Source: Nocardioides malaquae (GTDB lineage: Bacteria > Actinomycetota > Actinomycetes > Propionibacteriales > Nocardioidaceae). From it: 64,000 nt of DNA. Positions 8,768-15,720 of the stretch are shown one piece after another; positions within the stretch are counted from its first letter, which is position 1; each line of letters opens with the position of its first letter. The stretch spans positions 62,001 to 126,000 of the forward strand of contig NZ_JADCSA010000010.1 of NCBI RefSeq assembly GCF_015070385.1, in the 5' to 3' direction. The translations under genes and the position numbers were made by a program. Below the pieces are notes generated by a model. It searched no databases and was not told the DNA's origin. It saw nothing but the letters and a program-made list of their open reading frames with translations.

Positions 8768-9537
8768 GCCCACTCCCCTTCCTCGTCGCTCGCCGGCTCC
8801 TCACCCTCGACGACCTCGACGGCTGGCTCGCCGAAGAGGTCCTCCACCCGCTCCGGAGGGGGTTCGACCGCGTTCGAGCGGCGCAAGGCCTCCAGCAGCT
8901 CCTGCAACAGCTCGAGCGGGAGCAGGGGCTCCACGGCTCCGCTGACCTCGTACCTCTCGTCACCGACCGCGCCGATGAGCAGACCGGTCTTGACGATGCT
9001 GGCCACCGCGTTGCGGGCCCGCTTCTCGTCGCCGGCCCCGTCGGTCGCGTGCAACGGCCGGAACGAGGCCACGTGTGCCACCAGGTCCTCGCGGTCGACG
9101 AAGACCCGGGCGTCCCCGCCGGCCTGACCTGCGCGCAGCCGGTCGCGCAGGTGCACCAGGAGGATCGTCTCCTCGCGCGACCACGGCACGTCGTGGAGCA
9201 ACGTCGGGAAGCGGCCACCGGTCTCGGAGGAGGCCTGCCGCTTCCACGCCACCTCACGCTCGCGGTCGACCAGCAGGTCGAGGAAGACGTCGTTGAGTCG
9301 CGAACGCAGCAGCTGCTCGTGGTCGACGAGCACCTCCCAGTCGCGCGGGTGCGTCCTGGCGCTGATGAACCGCTGCTTCAGGAGGGTGACCAGCGCCCGT
9401 CGCTGGGCGAAGTCGAGGGTGCCCTCGTCGCCCTCGAACACCGAGACTGACGCGGTGTCGTGGCCGCCGCGGTCCAGCTCGGCACCCGTGGACCCGAGGT
9501 CGGACGGGTCGAGGTCGGTCATGTCGAGGTCGCTCAC
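8764..9537 (-). CDS. jetB: JetB / MksE: DUF4194 subunit
   Basis: A 257-residue protein of the DUF4194 (MksE, JetB) type, a winged-helix kite-like subunit that binds the kleisin of the complex. It has an acidic N-terminal tail of about 35 residues, a folded core (about 40-215) with LVTLLKQRFIS and a cluster of Leu-rich helices, and a very acidic C-terminus. Recognition rests mainly on its position between a DUF3375 protein and the SMC-like ATPase, plus length and composition. The GTG at 9537 overlaps the jetA stop as GTGA, and its own stop overlaps the jetC ATG, so the three are translationally coupled. Confidence 0.82.
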   Translation of the reverse strand: MSDLDMTDLDPSDLGSTGAELDRGGHDTASVSVFEGDEGTLDFAQRRALVTLLKQRFISARTHPRDWEVLVDHEQLLRSRLNDVFLDLLVDREREVAWKRQASSETGGRFPTLLHDVPWSREETILLVHLRDRLRAGQAGGDARVFVDREDLVAHVASFRPLHATDGAGDEKRARNAVASIVKTGLLIGAVGDERYEVSGAVEPLLPLELLQELLEALRRSNAVEPPPERVEDLFGEPAVEVVEGEEPASDEEGEWA

Positions 9538-11060
9538 TGCGAGGTCTCGCTCTCGTGGGTGTCGGGCAACGCCAGGCGCGGCACGGTGAACGTGCGGGCC
9601 GTGCCGTCGGGGCGTACGGCGGTGTAGGTCTCGGTGTCCTGGACGCCCGGCTCGCGGGGCTCGTCGGCGTCCGCGGCCCAGGACCGGTCGGCAGCCAGGT
9701 GCAACAGGCCGAAGATCTCCACAGGACGCCGCAAGGAGGGCTCCAACCCGTCGAAGAACTCGCCCAGCGTGGCGGCCGACGCGGTCGTACGCCCGGCCAG
9801 CGCCTCGTCGAGCCTGCGCCGCAGCAGCTGCAGCTGAGGACCACCCTGCGCCATCAGCGAGGCGAGCGCGACGCTGGGGGCGTCGGGCACCGGGTCGCGC
9901 TCGATGCGCTCGGGCAGGACGTCGTCGGCAGGATCGTAGAACTTCTCGCGCAGGTGCTCGACGCCGGCACGCGCCGGCAGCAACGGGACGTCGAGGGTGG
10001 CGCGAGGACCGGTGGCGCCCATCCAGGTGGTCAGCTCGGCCTCGAGGTGGCGCAGCGTCTGCTCGAGCTCCCGGTCACGGGCAGCGTCGTGGGAGACGAT
10101 GTAGTCCTTGAGCGTCGCGGTCACCCGCGAACGCTGGGTCAGGACGCGGTCGAGCCCGTCGCGCACCAGCTTGACCGTGCCCCGCAGCTCCGACCGGTCG
10201 ACGTCGCCGAGGATGCGGTCGGCGAGCGGGTGCTCCAGCAGCGCGTTGAGGTCCTCGCGCAGCTGGGCGACCAGCGCGTCGTCGCGCAGCAGGCCGAAGG
10301 CGCCCTCGAAGGCACGTCCCTCGGGCGTGGAGGTCATCAGCCGGTCGGCCCGCTCCAGGTAGGCGTCGACCACCTCGCCCGCCGGTCTGTCCTCGGCGCG
10401 GAAGGCGGCCAGGATCTCGGCGCGGATCTGCGCGAACCGCTCCTCCACCCGGGCGAAGTCGCTGGGGAGCGCCGAGACGAGGGAGATCAGCTCGGTGAAT
10501 CCCTCGCTCATCCAGTCCTCGGTCGCCGAGACCATCTCGGCCCCGTCGACCAGGCGGTCGCGCTCGGCCTGGAGTCGGGCGATCTCCTCGTTGAGCAGGG
10601 TGACCCGGGTCGTACGGTCCGGGTTGGCCTCCGCGTTGAAGCGGCGCACCGTGCCGACGATCGTGGCGATGCGGTGCTCGCTGAGCGTCGCCCGGTCGCG
10701 GGTGAGCGTCTTGACCAGCTCGAGGGCCTGCTGGGCGTGCGAGGTGAGGGTGTAGACCTCGTGGCCGCGCTCGTCCAGGGAGCGCACCAGCCACTGGCCG
10801 CGCATCCAGCGGTGGCACAGCTCGCGACCACTGCCGGTCGGCACCTCGACGCCCCCGAGGTCGTCCGACGACCCGAGAGTCGCGAGGTGCTCCTCGACCT
10901 GGGCGTGCAGCCTGGCCGTGGGCACGGGCGTGTTGTCGCGCCCGAACGCAGCCCGGAAGAGCGTGATGACCACGGGTGCCTGACGCTGGTGAAGCAGCGT
11001 GAGGGTGGGTTGGTCGAAGGCCCCGTTGACCTTGGCCCACTCACCTGCGATCTGACTCAT
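9534..11060 (-). CDS. jetA: JetA / MksF: DUF3375 kleisin-like subunit
   Basis: A 508-residue DUF3375-type protein, the kleisin subunit (JetA, MksF) that bridges the SMC-like heads. The N-terminal region carries helices typical of the family (GAFDQPTLTLLHQRQAPVVI) and a winged-helix-like part with WLVRSLDERGHEVYTLT. A long helical middle follows (about 140-330), then a C-terminal winged-helix-like region. It is the first gene of the operon; the ATG at 11060 is preceded by GGGAGC. It diverges from an exonuclease gene, and both promoters must lie in the 130-bp gap 11061-11190. Confidence 0.85.
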   Translation of the reverse strand: MSQIAGEWAKVNGAFDQPTLTLLHQRQAPVVITLFRAAFGRDNTPVPTARLHAQVEEHLATLGSSDDLGGVEVPTGSGRELCHRWMRGQWLVRSLDERGHEVYTLTSHAQQALELVKTLTRDRATLSEHRIATIVGTVRRFNAEANPDRTTRVTLLNEEIARLQAERDRLVDGAEMVSATEDWMSEGFTELISLVSALPSDFARVEERFAQIRAEILAAFRAEDRPAGEVVDAYLERADRLMTSTPEGRAFEGAFGLLRDDALVAQLREDLNALLEHPLADRILGDVDRSELRGTVKLVRDGLDRVLTQRSRVTATLKDYIVSHDAARDRELEQTLRHLEAELTTWMGATGPRATLDVPLLPARAGVEHLREKFYDPADDVLPERIERDPVPDAPSVALASLMAQGGPQLQLLRRRLDEALAGRTTASAATLGEFFDGLEPSLRRPVEIFGLLHLAADRSWAADADEPREPGVQDTETYTAVRPDGTARTFTVPRLALPDTHESETSQ

Positions 11061-11190
11061 GTGCTCCCGTGCCTCCTGACGCGCGGCCCACCTCGACCGA
11101 CGCGCCGTGGCACAGCCTCTCAGAGCAGGTCCCCCGACGTCGAACAGGCGTCACGCAGCCTGTGGAATCATCGCAGCCGTGGAGGAGCCG

Positions 11191-12183
11191 ATGACACCGC
11201 GACGACTGCTGCTCGCCGTCGACGCCCCGTCCCTCCTGCACCGCAACCACCACGCCCGGGCCCACACGCGGCACCGGGACCGGTCGGGGCGTCCGGCCTG
11301 GGCCCTGCACGGCATGCTGCGCCAGATCATCGAGGCGATCGACCGTTTCGCCCCCGACGCGGTGATCTTCGGGCTCGACGACCGCACCTCCTCGGTGCGT
11401 GCCTCGTTCTACCCCGACTACAAGGCGGGACGCGCGGAGAAGGACCCCGCCCTGGTGGAGCAGCTCGACAGGGCCGGCGCCCTGCTCGACGCGTTGGGGC
11501 TGGCCACCCTGACCCCGCCGGGGCTGGAGGCCGACGACGTCAATGCCTCCGCCGCCACGTGGGCCCTCACCCACGACTGGGACTGCGTGATCATCACCTC
11601 CGACCGCGACTCCTTCGCCCACATCAGCGACCGCACGCGGGTGCTGCGGTTGATCAACGGCGGCATCCATGCCTCGCCGCTGCTCACTCCTCGCAGCCTG
11701 CGCCTGATGTACGGAGTGGCAGCGAAGCACTACCTCGAGTTCGCCGCCCTGCGCGGCGACGCCTCCGACAACCTGCCCGGCGTGCCGGGCATCGGCGAGA
11801 AGACCGCCCCGCTGCTCCTGGAGCTGATGGGCTCGATGGACGCGGTGTGGAGCGACATCGACCACTGCGGCGGCGCGAACCTGGTGGCCGTCCTGGACGG
11901 ATGGGCCGCCGAGACGGGTGGACGGCGCATCGGAGCCGGCCTGGTCCGCAAGCTGGCCGCACCCGGTGCGCGGGAAAGGTTCGAGTTCAACATGGCCGTG
12001 ATGTCCGGGCAGGACGACCTCGACCTCGGGCTCACCCCCGACGTGCCCGGCACACCGGGCCTGTTGCCGCTGGAGATGGCGCGGGTGGAGCACGTCGTGG
12101 GCCACCTGGGCGTGGCGGGCACCACCGACCTGGCCGTTCGCGTGCTCACCGCGGTGCCAGCGTCGCGCGCCACCATCTGGTGA
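11191..12183 (+). CDS. 5'-3' exonuclease, FEN/PIN type (Pol I N-domain-like)
   Basis: A stand-alone 330-residue flap endonuclease-like enzyme. Metal-binding acidic residues are visible in LLLAVDAPS, in EADDVNASAA and in VIITSDRDSFAHI. The arch region has FYPDYKAGR, and the DNA-binding helix-hairpin segment is LRGDASDNLPGVPGIGEKTA. Mycobacteria carry a similar stand-alone protein (Rv2090 type), so it may be ordinary DNA repair equipment. The ATG at 11191 has GGAGGAG directly upstream; an in-frame GTG at 11179 is the alternative start. It is divergent from jetA, which makes a link with the SMC-like operon worth testing. Confidence 0.88.
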   Translation: MTPRRLLLAVDAPSLLHRNHHARAHTRHRDRSGRPAWALHGMLRQIIEAIDRFAPDAVIFGLDDRTSSVRASFYPDYKAGRAEKDPALVEQLDRAGALLDALGLATLTPPGLEADDVNASAATWALTHDWDCVIITSDRDSFAHISDRTRVLRLINGGIHASPLLTPRSLRLMYGVAAKHYLEFAALRGDASDNLPGVPGIGEKTAPLLLELMGSMDAVWSDIDHCGGANLVAVLDGWAAETGGRRIGAGLVRKLAAPGARERFEFNMAVMSGQDDLDLGLTPDVPGTPGLLPLEMARVEHVVGHLGVAGTTDLAVRVLTAVPASRATIW

Positions 12184-12210
12184 GACCCGTCGGGGCTTCC
12201 TGTCCCCCAC

Positions 12211-12216
12211 TAGGCT
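12211..12216 (+). promoter_or_regulatory. -10 element (TAGGCT) for the tetR-type gene, leaderless
   Basis: TAGGCT ends 6 nt before the ATG at 12223, and no ribosome binding site fits between them. Confidence 0.5.
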
Positions 12217-12222
12217 CACCCC

Positions 12223-12885
12223 ATGAAGGCCACGCATCCGGAGACCCACGCCCGGCGCGCGCACTTCACCTCCCAGGTCCGCGCCCTGACCGACCCGGTG
12301 AAGGGCTCCACGCGGCAGCGGCTGGCCACCGAGGCGATGACGCTCTTCGCCCGCAAGGGCTACGGCGGCACGTCGATGCGCGAGATCGCCGCCGCGGTGG
12401 GGATGCAGGCGGCGAGCATCTACGGCCACTTCCCGTTGGGCAAGCGCCAGGTGCTCATGGACGGCCTGCTCGACATCCTGGACGACTTCCTGGTCTGCGT
12501 GGTCGCGCCGGTCGCGACCGACCGGGGCCCGCGCGAGGAGCTCGTCGACGTGGTGACGCGTCACGTGCGCTGGCGACTCGAGCGCGGTGACATGTCACTG
12601 GCCTGGGACGCCGCCTACTTCGGGCTGGGCATGACCGACGTGCTCGAGGACGCCCAGATGGCCGAGCTCACGGCGGCGGTGGAGTCCTACCGTTCCTACC
12701 TGGTCTCCCTCTGCGCAGCGCTCGGCGACCCGGCCGAGGCCGAGGGAACCGCCCGTGCGGTGATGGCGCTCTGCGACACCTGCAGCCGGCTGCGGGTGCG
12801 CGCTGACGAGTCGGACGACGTGGTCGTCGCCCGCGTCGTGCGCCTGTGCCTGCTCTGCGCCGGCGCGACCCGGCCGACCGCGTAG
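12223..12885 (+). CDS. TetR/AcrR-family transcriptional regulator
   Basis: A 220-residue regulator. The DNA-binding helix-turn-helix lies at about residues 30-75: RLATEAMTLFARKGYGGTSM, then REIAAAVGMQAASIYGHF. The rest is an all-helical ligand-binding domain of unknown specificity. It is downstream of, and in the same direction as, the exonuclease gene, and convergent with a secreted lipase gene. No ligand or target can be inferred from the sequence. The start is supported by the leaderless-type promoter hexamer 6 nt upstream. Confidence 0.88.
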   Translation: MKATHPETHARRAHFTSQVRALTDPVKGSTRQRLATEAMTLFARKGYGGTSMREIAAAVGMQAASIYGHFPLGKRQVLMDGLLDILDDFLVCVVAPVATDRGPREELVDVVTRHVRWRLERGDMSLAWDAAYFGLGMTDVLEDAQMAELTAAVESYRSYLVSLCAALGDPAEAEGTARAVMALCDTCSRLRVRADESDDVVVARVVRLCLLCAGATRPTA

Positions 12886-12919
12886 GGCGGCCGGCCGGGT
12901 CCGTCGGCTGGCTCTCGCC

Positions 12920-14155
12920 TCAGAGACGCCAGCAGGACGAGACGGCCGGCACCCCGCCGAACCGCGCCTCGAAGAAGGCGTACATCTCGGCGGCGTGGTT
13001 GAGCATGCCGCCCACGTGCAGCGGGGTGGCGTTGGTGCTGAACCGGACCGAGGCACCCTTGGCGCACCAGTCCTTGGCCAGCTGCTTGCCCACGCGGTGG
13101 GGGACCACGTCGTCCAACAGGCTGTGCGAGACCAGCACGGGGGCGTTGGGCCTGATGGTGCCGATCCTCTGGTCGGCGATCATCGACCTGAAGGGTTCGC
13201 GCGTGATCAGCTCGGCCAGGTCCGCTCCGTCGGCGGTGTAGTCCCCCGACTTCGTGAAGGCCGCGCCGAAGAGGTCGAAGACGCAGTCGTCCTTGATCTG
13301 CTCGTACATCTGAAGCCCCTTGGCGTTGAGCTGAGGCGTCATGTCGATGTCGTAGCTGGCGGTGAGACCGGCGATCGCGAACCATCCGAAGAGGGCGTAG
13401 AGGCTGCCGTCGATGGCCCCGGGCAGGGCCCGCAGGTCGGCGGGTGTCGCCCCGGCGGCAGTGCCCTTGACCTTGAGCTCCTTGCCGTAGGAGCCGGCGA
13501 GCTCGGCGGCGGAGGCGGCGCCGGCACCCCCCTGGGAGTAGCCCACGAAGCCGACCGGGCTGGCGGGCGAGAGACCGGTGCTGGGCATGCGCTGCGCCGC
13601 ACGGACTCCGTCGATCAGGGCCCGACCCTGGGAGAGCCGGTCCATGTAGGTGTGCATCCCGGCGGTGCCGAGACCCTCATAGTCGGTCATGGCGATCGCG
13701 TAGCCACGCTTGAGCAGGCCCGCCATGAAGATGCTCTCGTACTCGAAGAGCTCGCTGAAGACGCGCGACGGGGCACAGGAGTCACCGACGCCCTGGGTGC
13801 CGGGGGCGTAGCCGAGGACCGGCCGAGAGCCCGGGCCGCGCCACTTGGCCTTGGGCACGATGACCGAACCCGAGACCGCGATGGCCTTCCCGGTGCGGTT
13901 GGTGCTGCGGTAGAGGACGCGGTGGGCGTCGTACTGGGTGGCGGCCAGGTCGGCCGGGTCGAGCAGGAAGCTGAGCTTCTCGGTGCGGATGACCGCGCCG
14001 TTGGTGCTCGGCAGGGTGGCCGGAGCTTCGTAGAAGGCCGGACGGGGCTCCTCGGCCGAGGCCGTCGGCACCGTCGTGAACGGGACGACGACGGCCGCCA
14101 CGGCGGCGGCCAGCAGGGTGCGCGCGCGGGGGCGCGCGGACAGGTGTGATCTCAC
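12920..14155 (-). CDS. Secreted LIP-family lipase/esterase
   Basis: A 411-residue alpha/beta hydrolase of the secretory lipase (LIP) family. A signal peptide spans residues 1-34 with an Ala/Val-rich core, ending near TASAEE. The nucleophile is in GYSQGG (Ser207). The acid is in SHSLLDDVVP (Asp348 or Asp349), and the histidine is in ATPLHVGG (His380). Cysteines at CVFD, WCAK and the C-terminus suggest disulfides after export. The GTG at 14155 has an excellent ribosome binding site (GGGAGGGAGAA, about 7 nt upstream), so longer upstream reading is rejected. The substrate is unknown; triacylglycerols or esters are likely. Confidence 0.87.
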   Translation of the reverse strand: MRSHLSARPRARTLLAAAVAAVVVPFTTVPTASAEEPRPAFYEAPATLPSTNGAVIRTEKLSFLLDPADLAATQYDAHRVLYRSTNRTGKAIAVSGSVIVPKAKWRGPGSRPVLGYAPGTQGVGDSCAPSRVFSELFEYESIFMAGLLKRGYAIAMTDYEGLGTAGMHTYMDRLSQGRALIDGVRAAQRMPSTGLSPASPVGFVGYSQGGAGAASAAELAGSYGKELKVKGTAAGATPADLRALPGAIDGSLYALFGWFAIAGLTASYDIDMTPQLNAKGLQMYEQIKDDCVFDLFGAAFTKSGDYTADGADLAELITREPFRSMIADQRIGTIRPNAPVLVSHSLLDDVVPHRVGKQLAKDWCAKGASVRFSTNATPLHVGGMLNHAAEMYAFFEARFGGVPAVSSCWRL

Positions 14156-14315
14156 GGGTGCTTCTCCCTCCCGCGTCGGGAGCCCGGACGGCGTCACGAA
14201 ACCACTCCCGAGGCGGCCAGTCCACCGAAGCATGTGAGCCACGTCACGCACAACGGGCTTCTCCGAATCTGGGACGGACGACCTGACTCCCGCCCGGCGG
14301 GGCATTCGGGGGTGC

Positions 14316-14354
14316 GTGACAAACTGGTCACCGCCCCCTCGGGCACCGCCCCCT
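14316..14354. promoter_or_regulatory. Inverted and direct repeats upstream of the TerC-family gene
   Basis: The 272-bp gap 14156-14427 has no gene. It holds GTGAC-N6-GTCAC at 14316-14331 and a perfect 11-bp direct repeat CACCGCCCCCT at 14329-14339 and 14344-14354 (15-bp period). These could be operator elements. I saw no yybP-ykoY manganese riboswitch, although that element often precedes genes of this family. Confidence 0.3.
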
Positions 14355-14427
14355 TGCGTTGCACCTGCGCGCGCTGCGCCTTCGGGTTGCGCCTTCGCAC
14401 TGCCACTCGAATCACCAGGAGAAGTAC

Positions 14428-15648
14428 ATGGACGTGAGCCCTCTCGTATGGGGCCTGACGATCGTCGGCATCATCGGACTGCTCGCCTTCGACTTCTTCT
14501 TCCACGTGCGCCAGGCGCACGTGCCGACGTTGCGCGAGGCAGCGATCTGGTCGGCGATCTACGTCGGCATCGCCATCGTCTTCGGGCTCGGCTTGCTGTG
14601 GTTCGGCGGCGGCCAGATGGGCTCGGAGTACTTCGCCGGCTACATCACCGAGAAGGCTCTGAGCGTCGACAACCTCTTCGTCTTCCTCATCATCATGGCG
14701 AGCTTCCGGGTGCCTCGCGAGGACCAGCAGAAGGTGCTGCTCTTCGGCATCGTCTTCGCCCTCATCGCCCGCACCGGCTTCATCCTGTTGGGCGCGGCGC
14801 TGATCAAGGAGTTCTCGTGGATCTTCTACCTCTTCGGCCTGATCCTGCTGCTCACCGCTGGCAACCTGCTCAAGGGCGAGGACGAGGACGACGACGCTGC
14901 CAACAACTTCATCATCCGGGCTGCCAAGAAGCTCTTCCACACCTCCGACCGCTACGACGGCGACAAGCTCTTCACCATGGAGAACGGCAAGCGGGTCATG
15001 ACCCCGATGCTGCTCGTGATGGTGGCCATCGGTGGCACCGACATCCTCTTCGCGCTCGACTCGATCCCCGCGATCTTCGGGCTCACCCAGAACACCTTCA
15101 TCGTGTTCACCGCGACGGCGTTCTCACTCATGGGCCTGCGCCAGCTCTTCTTCCTCATCGACGGCCTGCTCGACCGCCTGATCTACCTCTCCTACGGCCT
15201 CGCCGCGATCCTCGCGTTCATCGGCGTCAAGCTCATCCTGCACGCGCTGCACGAGAACAACCTGCCGTTCATCAACGACGGCGAGCACGTGCCGGTCGTC
15301 GAGGTCAGCATCGGCGTCTCCCTGAGCGTGATCCTGGGCGTCCTGCTCGTCACCGTCCTGGCGTCGCTGGTCAGCCCCGCCGGCAAGGCCCACTCCGTGG
15401 TGGCCAACGCGCGCCGCACCGCCGTGGCCTACCTCGACGAGCAGCACACGGCCGACCCGGTCGAGCGCGAGCGCCTCTACCAGGCCCTCGTCCACGGGCA
15501 CGAGCAGATGATGCAGCTCGACGAGAAGTACCGGGCTCCCGCGCTCGAGGACGAGAAGCTCATGACGCTCATCGACCGCGCCCGCGTCGCCCACTCCGAG
15601 GCGCTCTCCCGCGGCGAGGTGCCGCCGCCCACCCACACCCAGCACTGA
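14428..15648 (+). CDS. TerC/Alx-family integral membrane protein
   Basis: A 406-residue protein with about eight to nine hydrophobic segments. Acidic residues characteristic of the TerC family sit inside membrane segments: LAFDFFFH, EKALSVDNLFVFLIIM and GGTDILFALDSIPAIFG. Members have been linked to tellurite resistance and, for Alx-type proteins, to manganese export; which applies here cannot be told. An acidic cytoplasmic loop (KGEDEDDDAANN) and a 75-residue soluble C-terminal tail are present. The ATG at 14428 follows CCAGGAGAAG. The stop codon lies inside a 17-bp tandem repeat. Confidence 0.88.
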   Translation: MDVSPLVWGLTIVGIIGLLAFDFFFHVRQAHVPTLREAAIWSAIYVGIAIVFGLGLLWFGGGQMGSEYFAGYITEKALSVDNLFVFLIIMASFRVPREDQQKVLLFGIVFALIARTGFILLGAALIKEFSWIFYLFGLILLLTAGNLLKGEDEDDDAANNFIIRAAKKLFHTSDRYDGDKLFTMENGKRVMTPMLLVMVAIGGTDILFALDSIPAIFGLTQNTFIVFTATAFSLMGLRQLFFLIDGLLDRLIYLSYGLAAILAFIGVKLILHALHENNLPFINDGEHVPVVEVSIGVSLSVILGVLLVTVLASLVSPAGKAHSVVANARRTAVAYLDEQHTADPVERERLYQALVHGHEQMMQLDEKYRAPALEDEKLMTLIDRARVAHSEALSRGEVPPPTHTQH

Positions 15649-15691
15649 GGGCGTACCGGTACTGAGGGCGTACCGGTACTGAGGGCGTACT
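15644..15691. repeat. 17-bp tandem repeat (2.8 copies) at the terC-type stop
   Basis: The unit ACTGAGGGCGTACCGGT occurs at 15644-15660 and 15661-15677, with a partial third copy at 15678-15691. The stop codon of the upstream gene is the TGA in the first copy. It probably arose by slippage. Confidence 0.85.
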
Positions 15692-15720
15692 GGGCGCGGC
15701 CGGCTCGACCCTTCGGCCGC

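Noticed and set aside
9555-12590. 1011-codon plus-strand frame across jetA and the exonuclease gene
   Set aside because: Antisense or out of frame to recognised genes, with Arg/Gly/Pro-rich nonsense sequence.
14156-14427. yybP-ykoY manganese riboswitch upstream of the TerC-family gene
   Set aside because: Searched by eye because the element is common before this family; the conserved core was not found.
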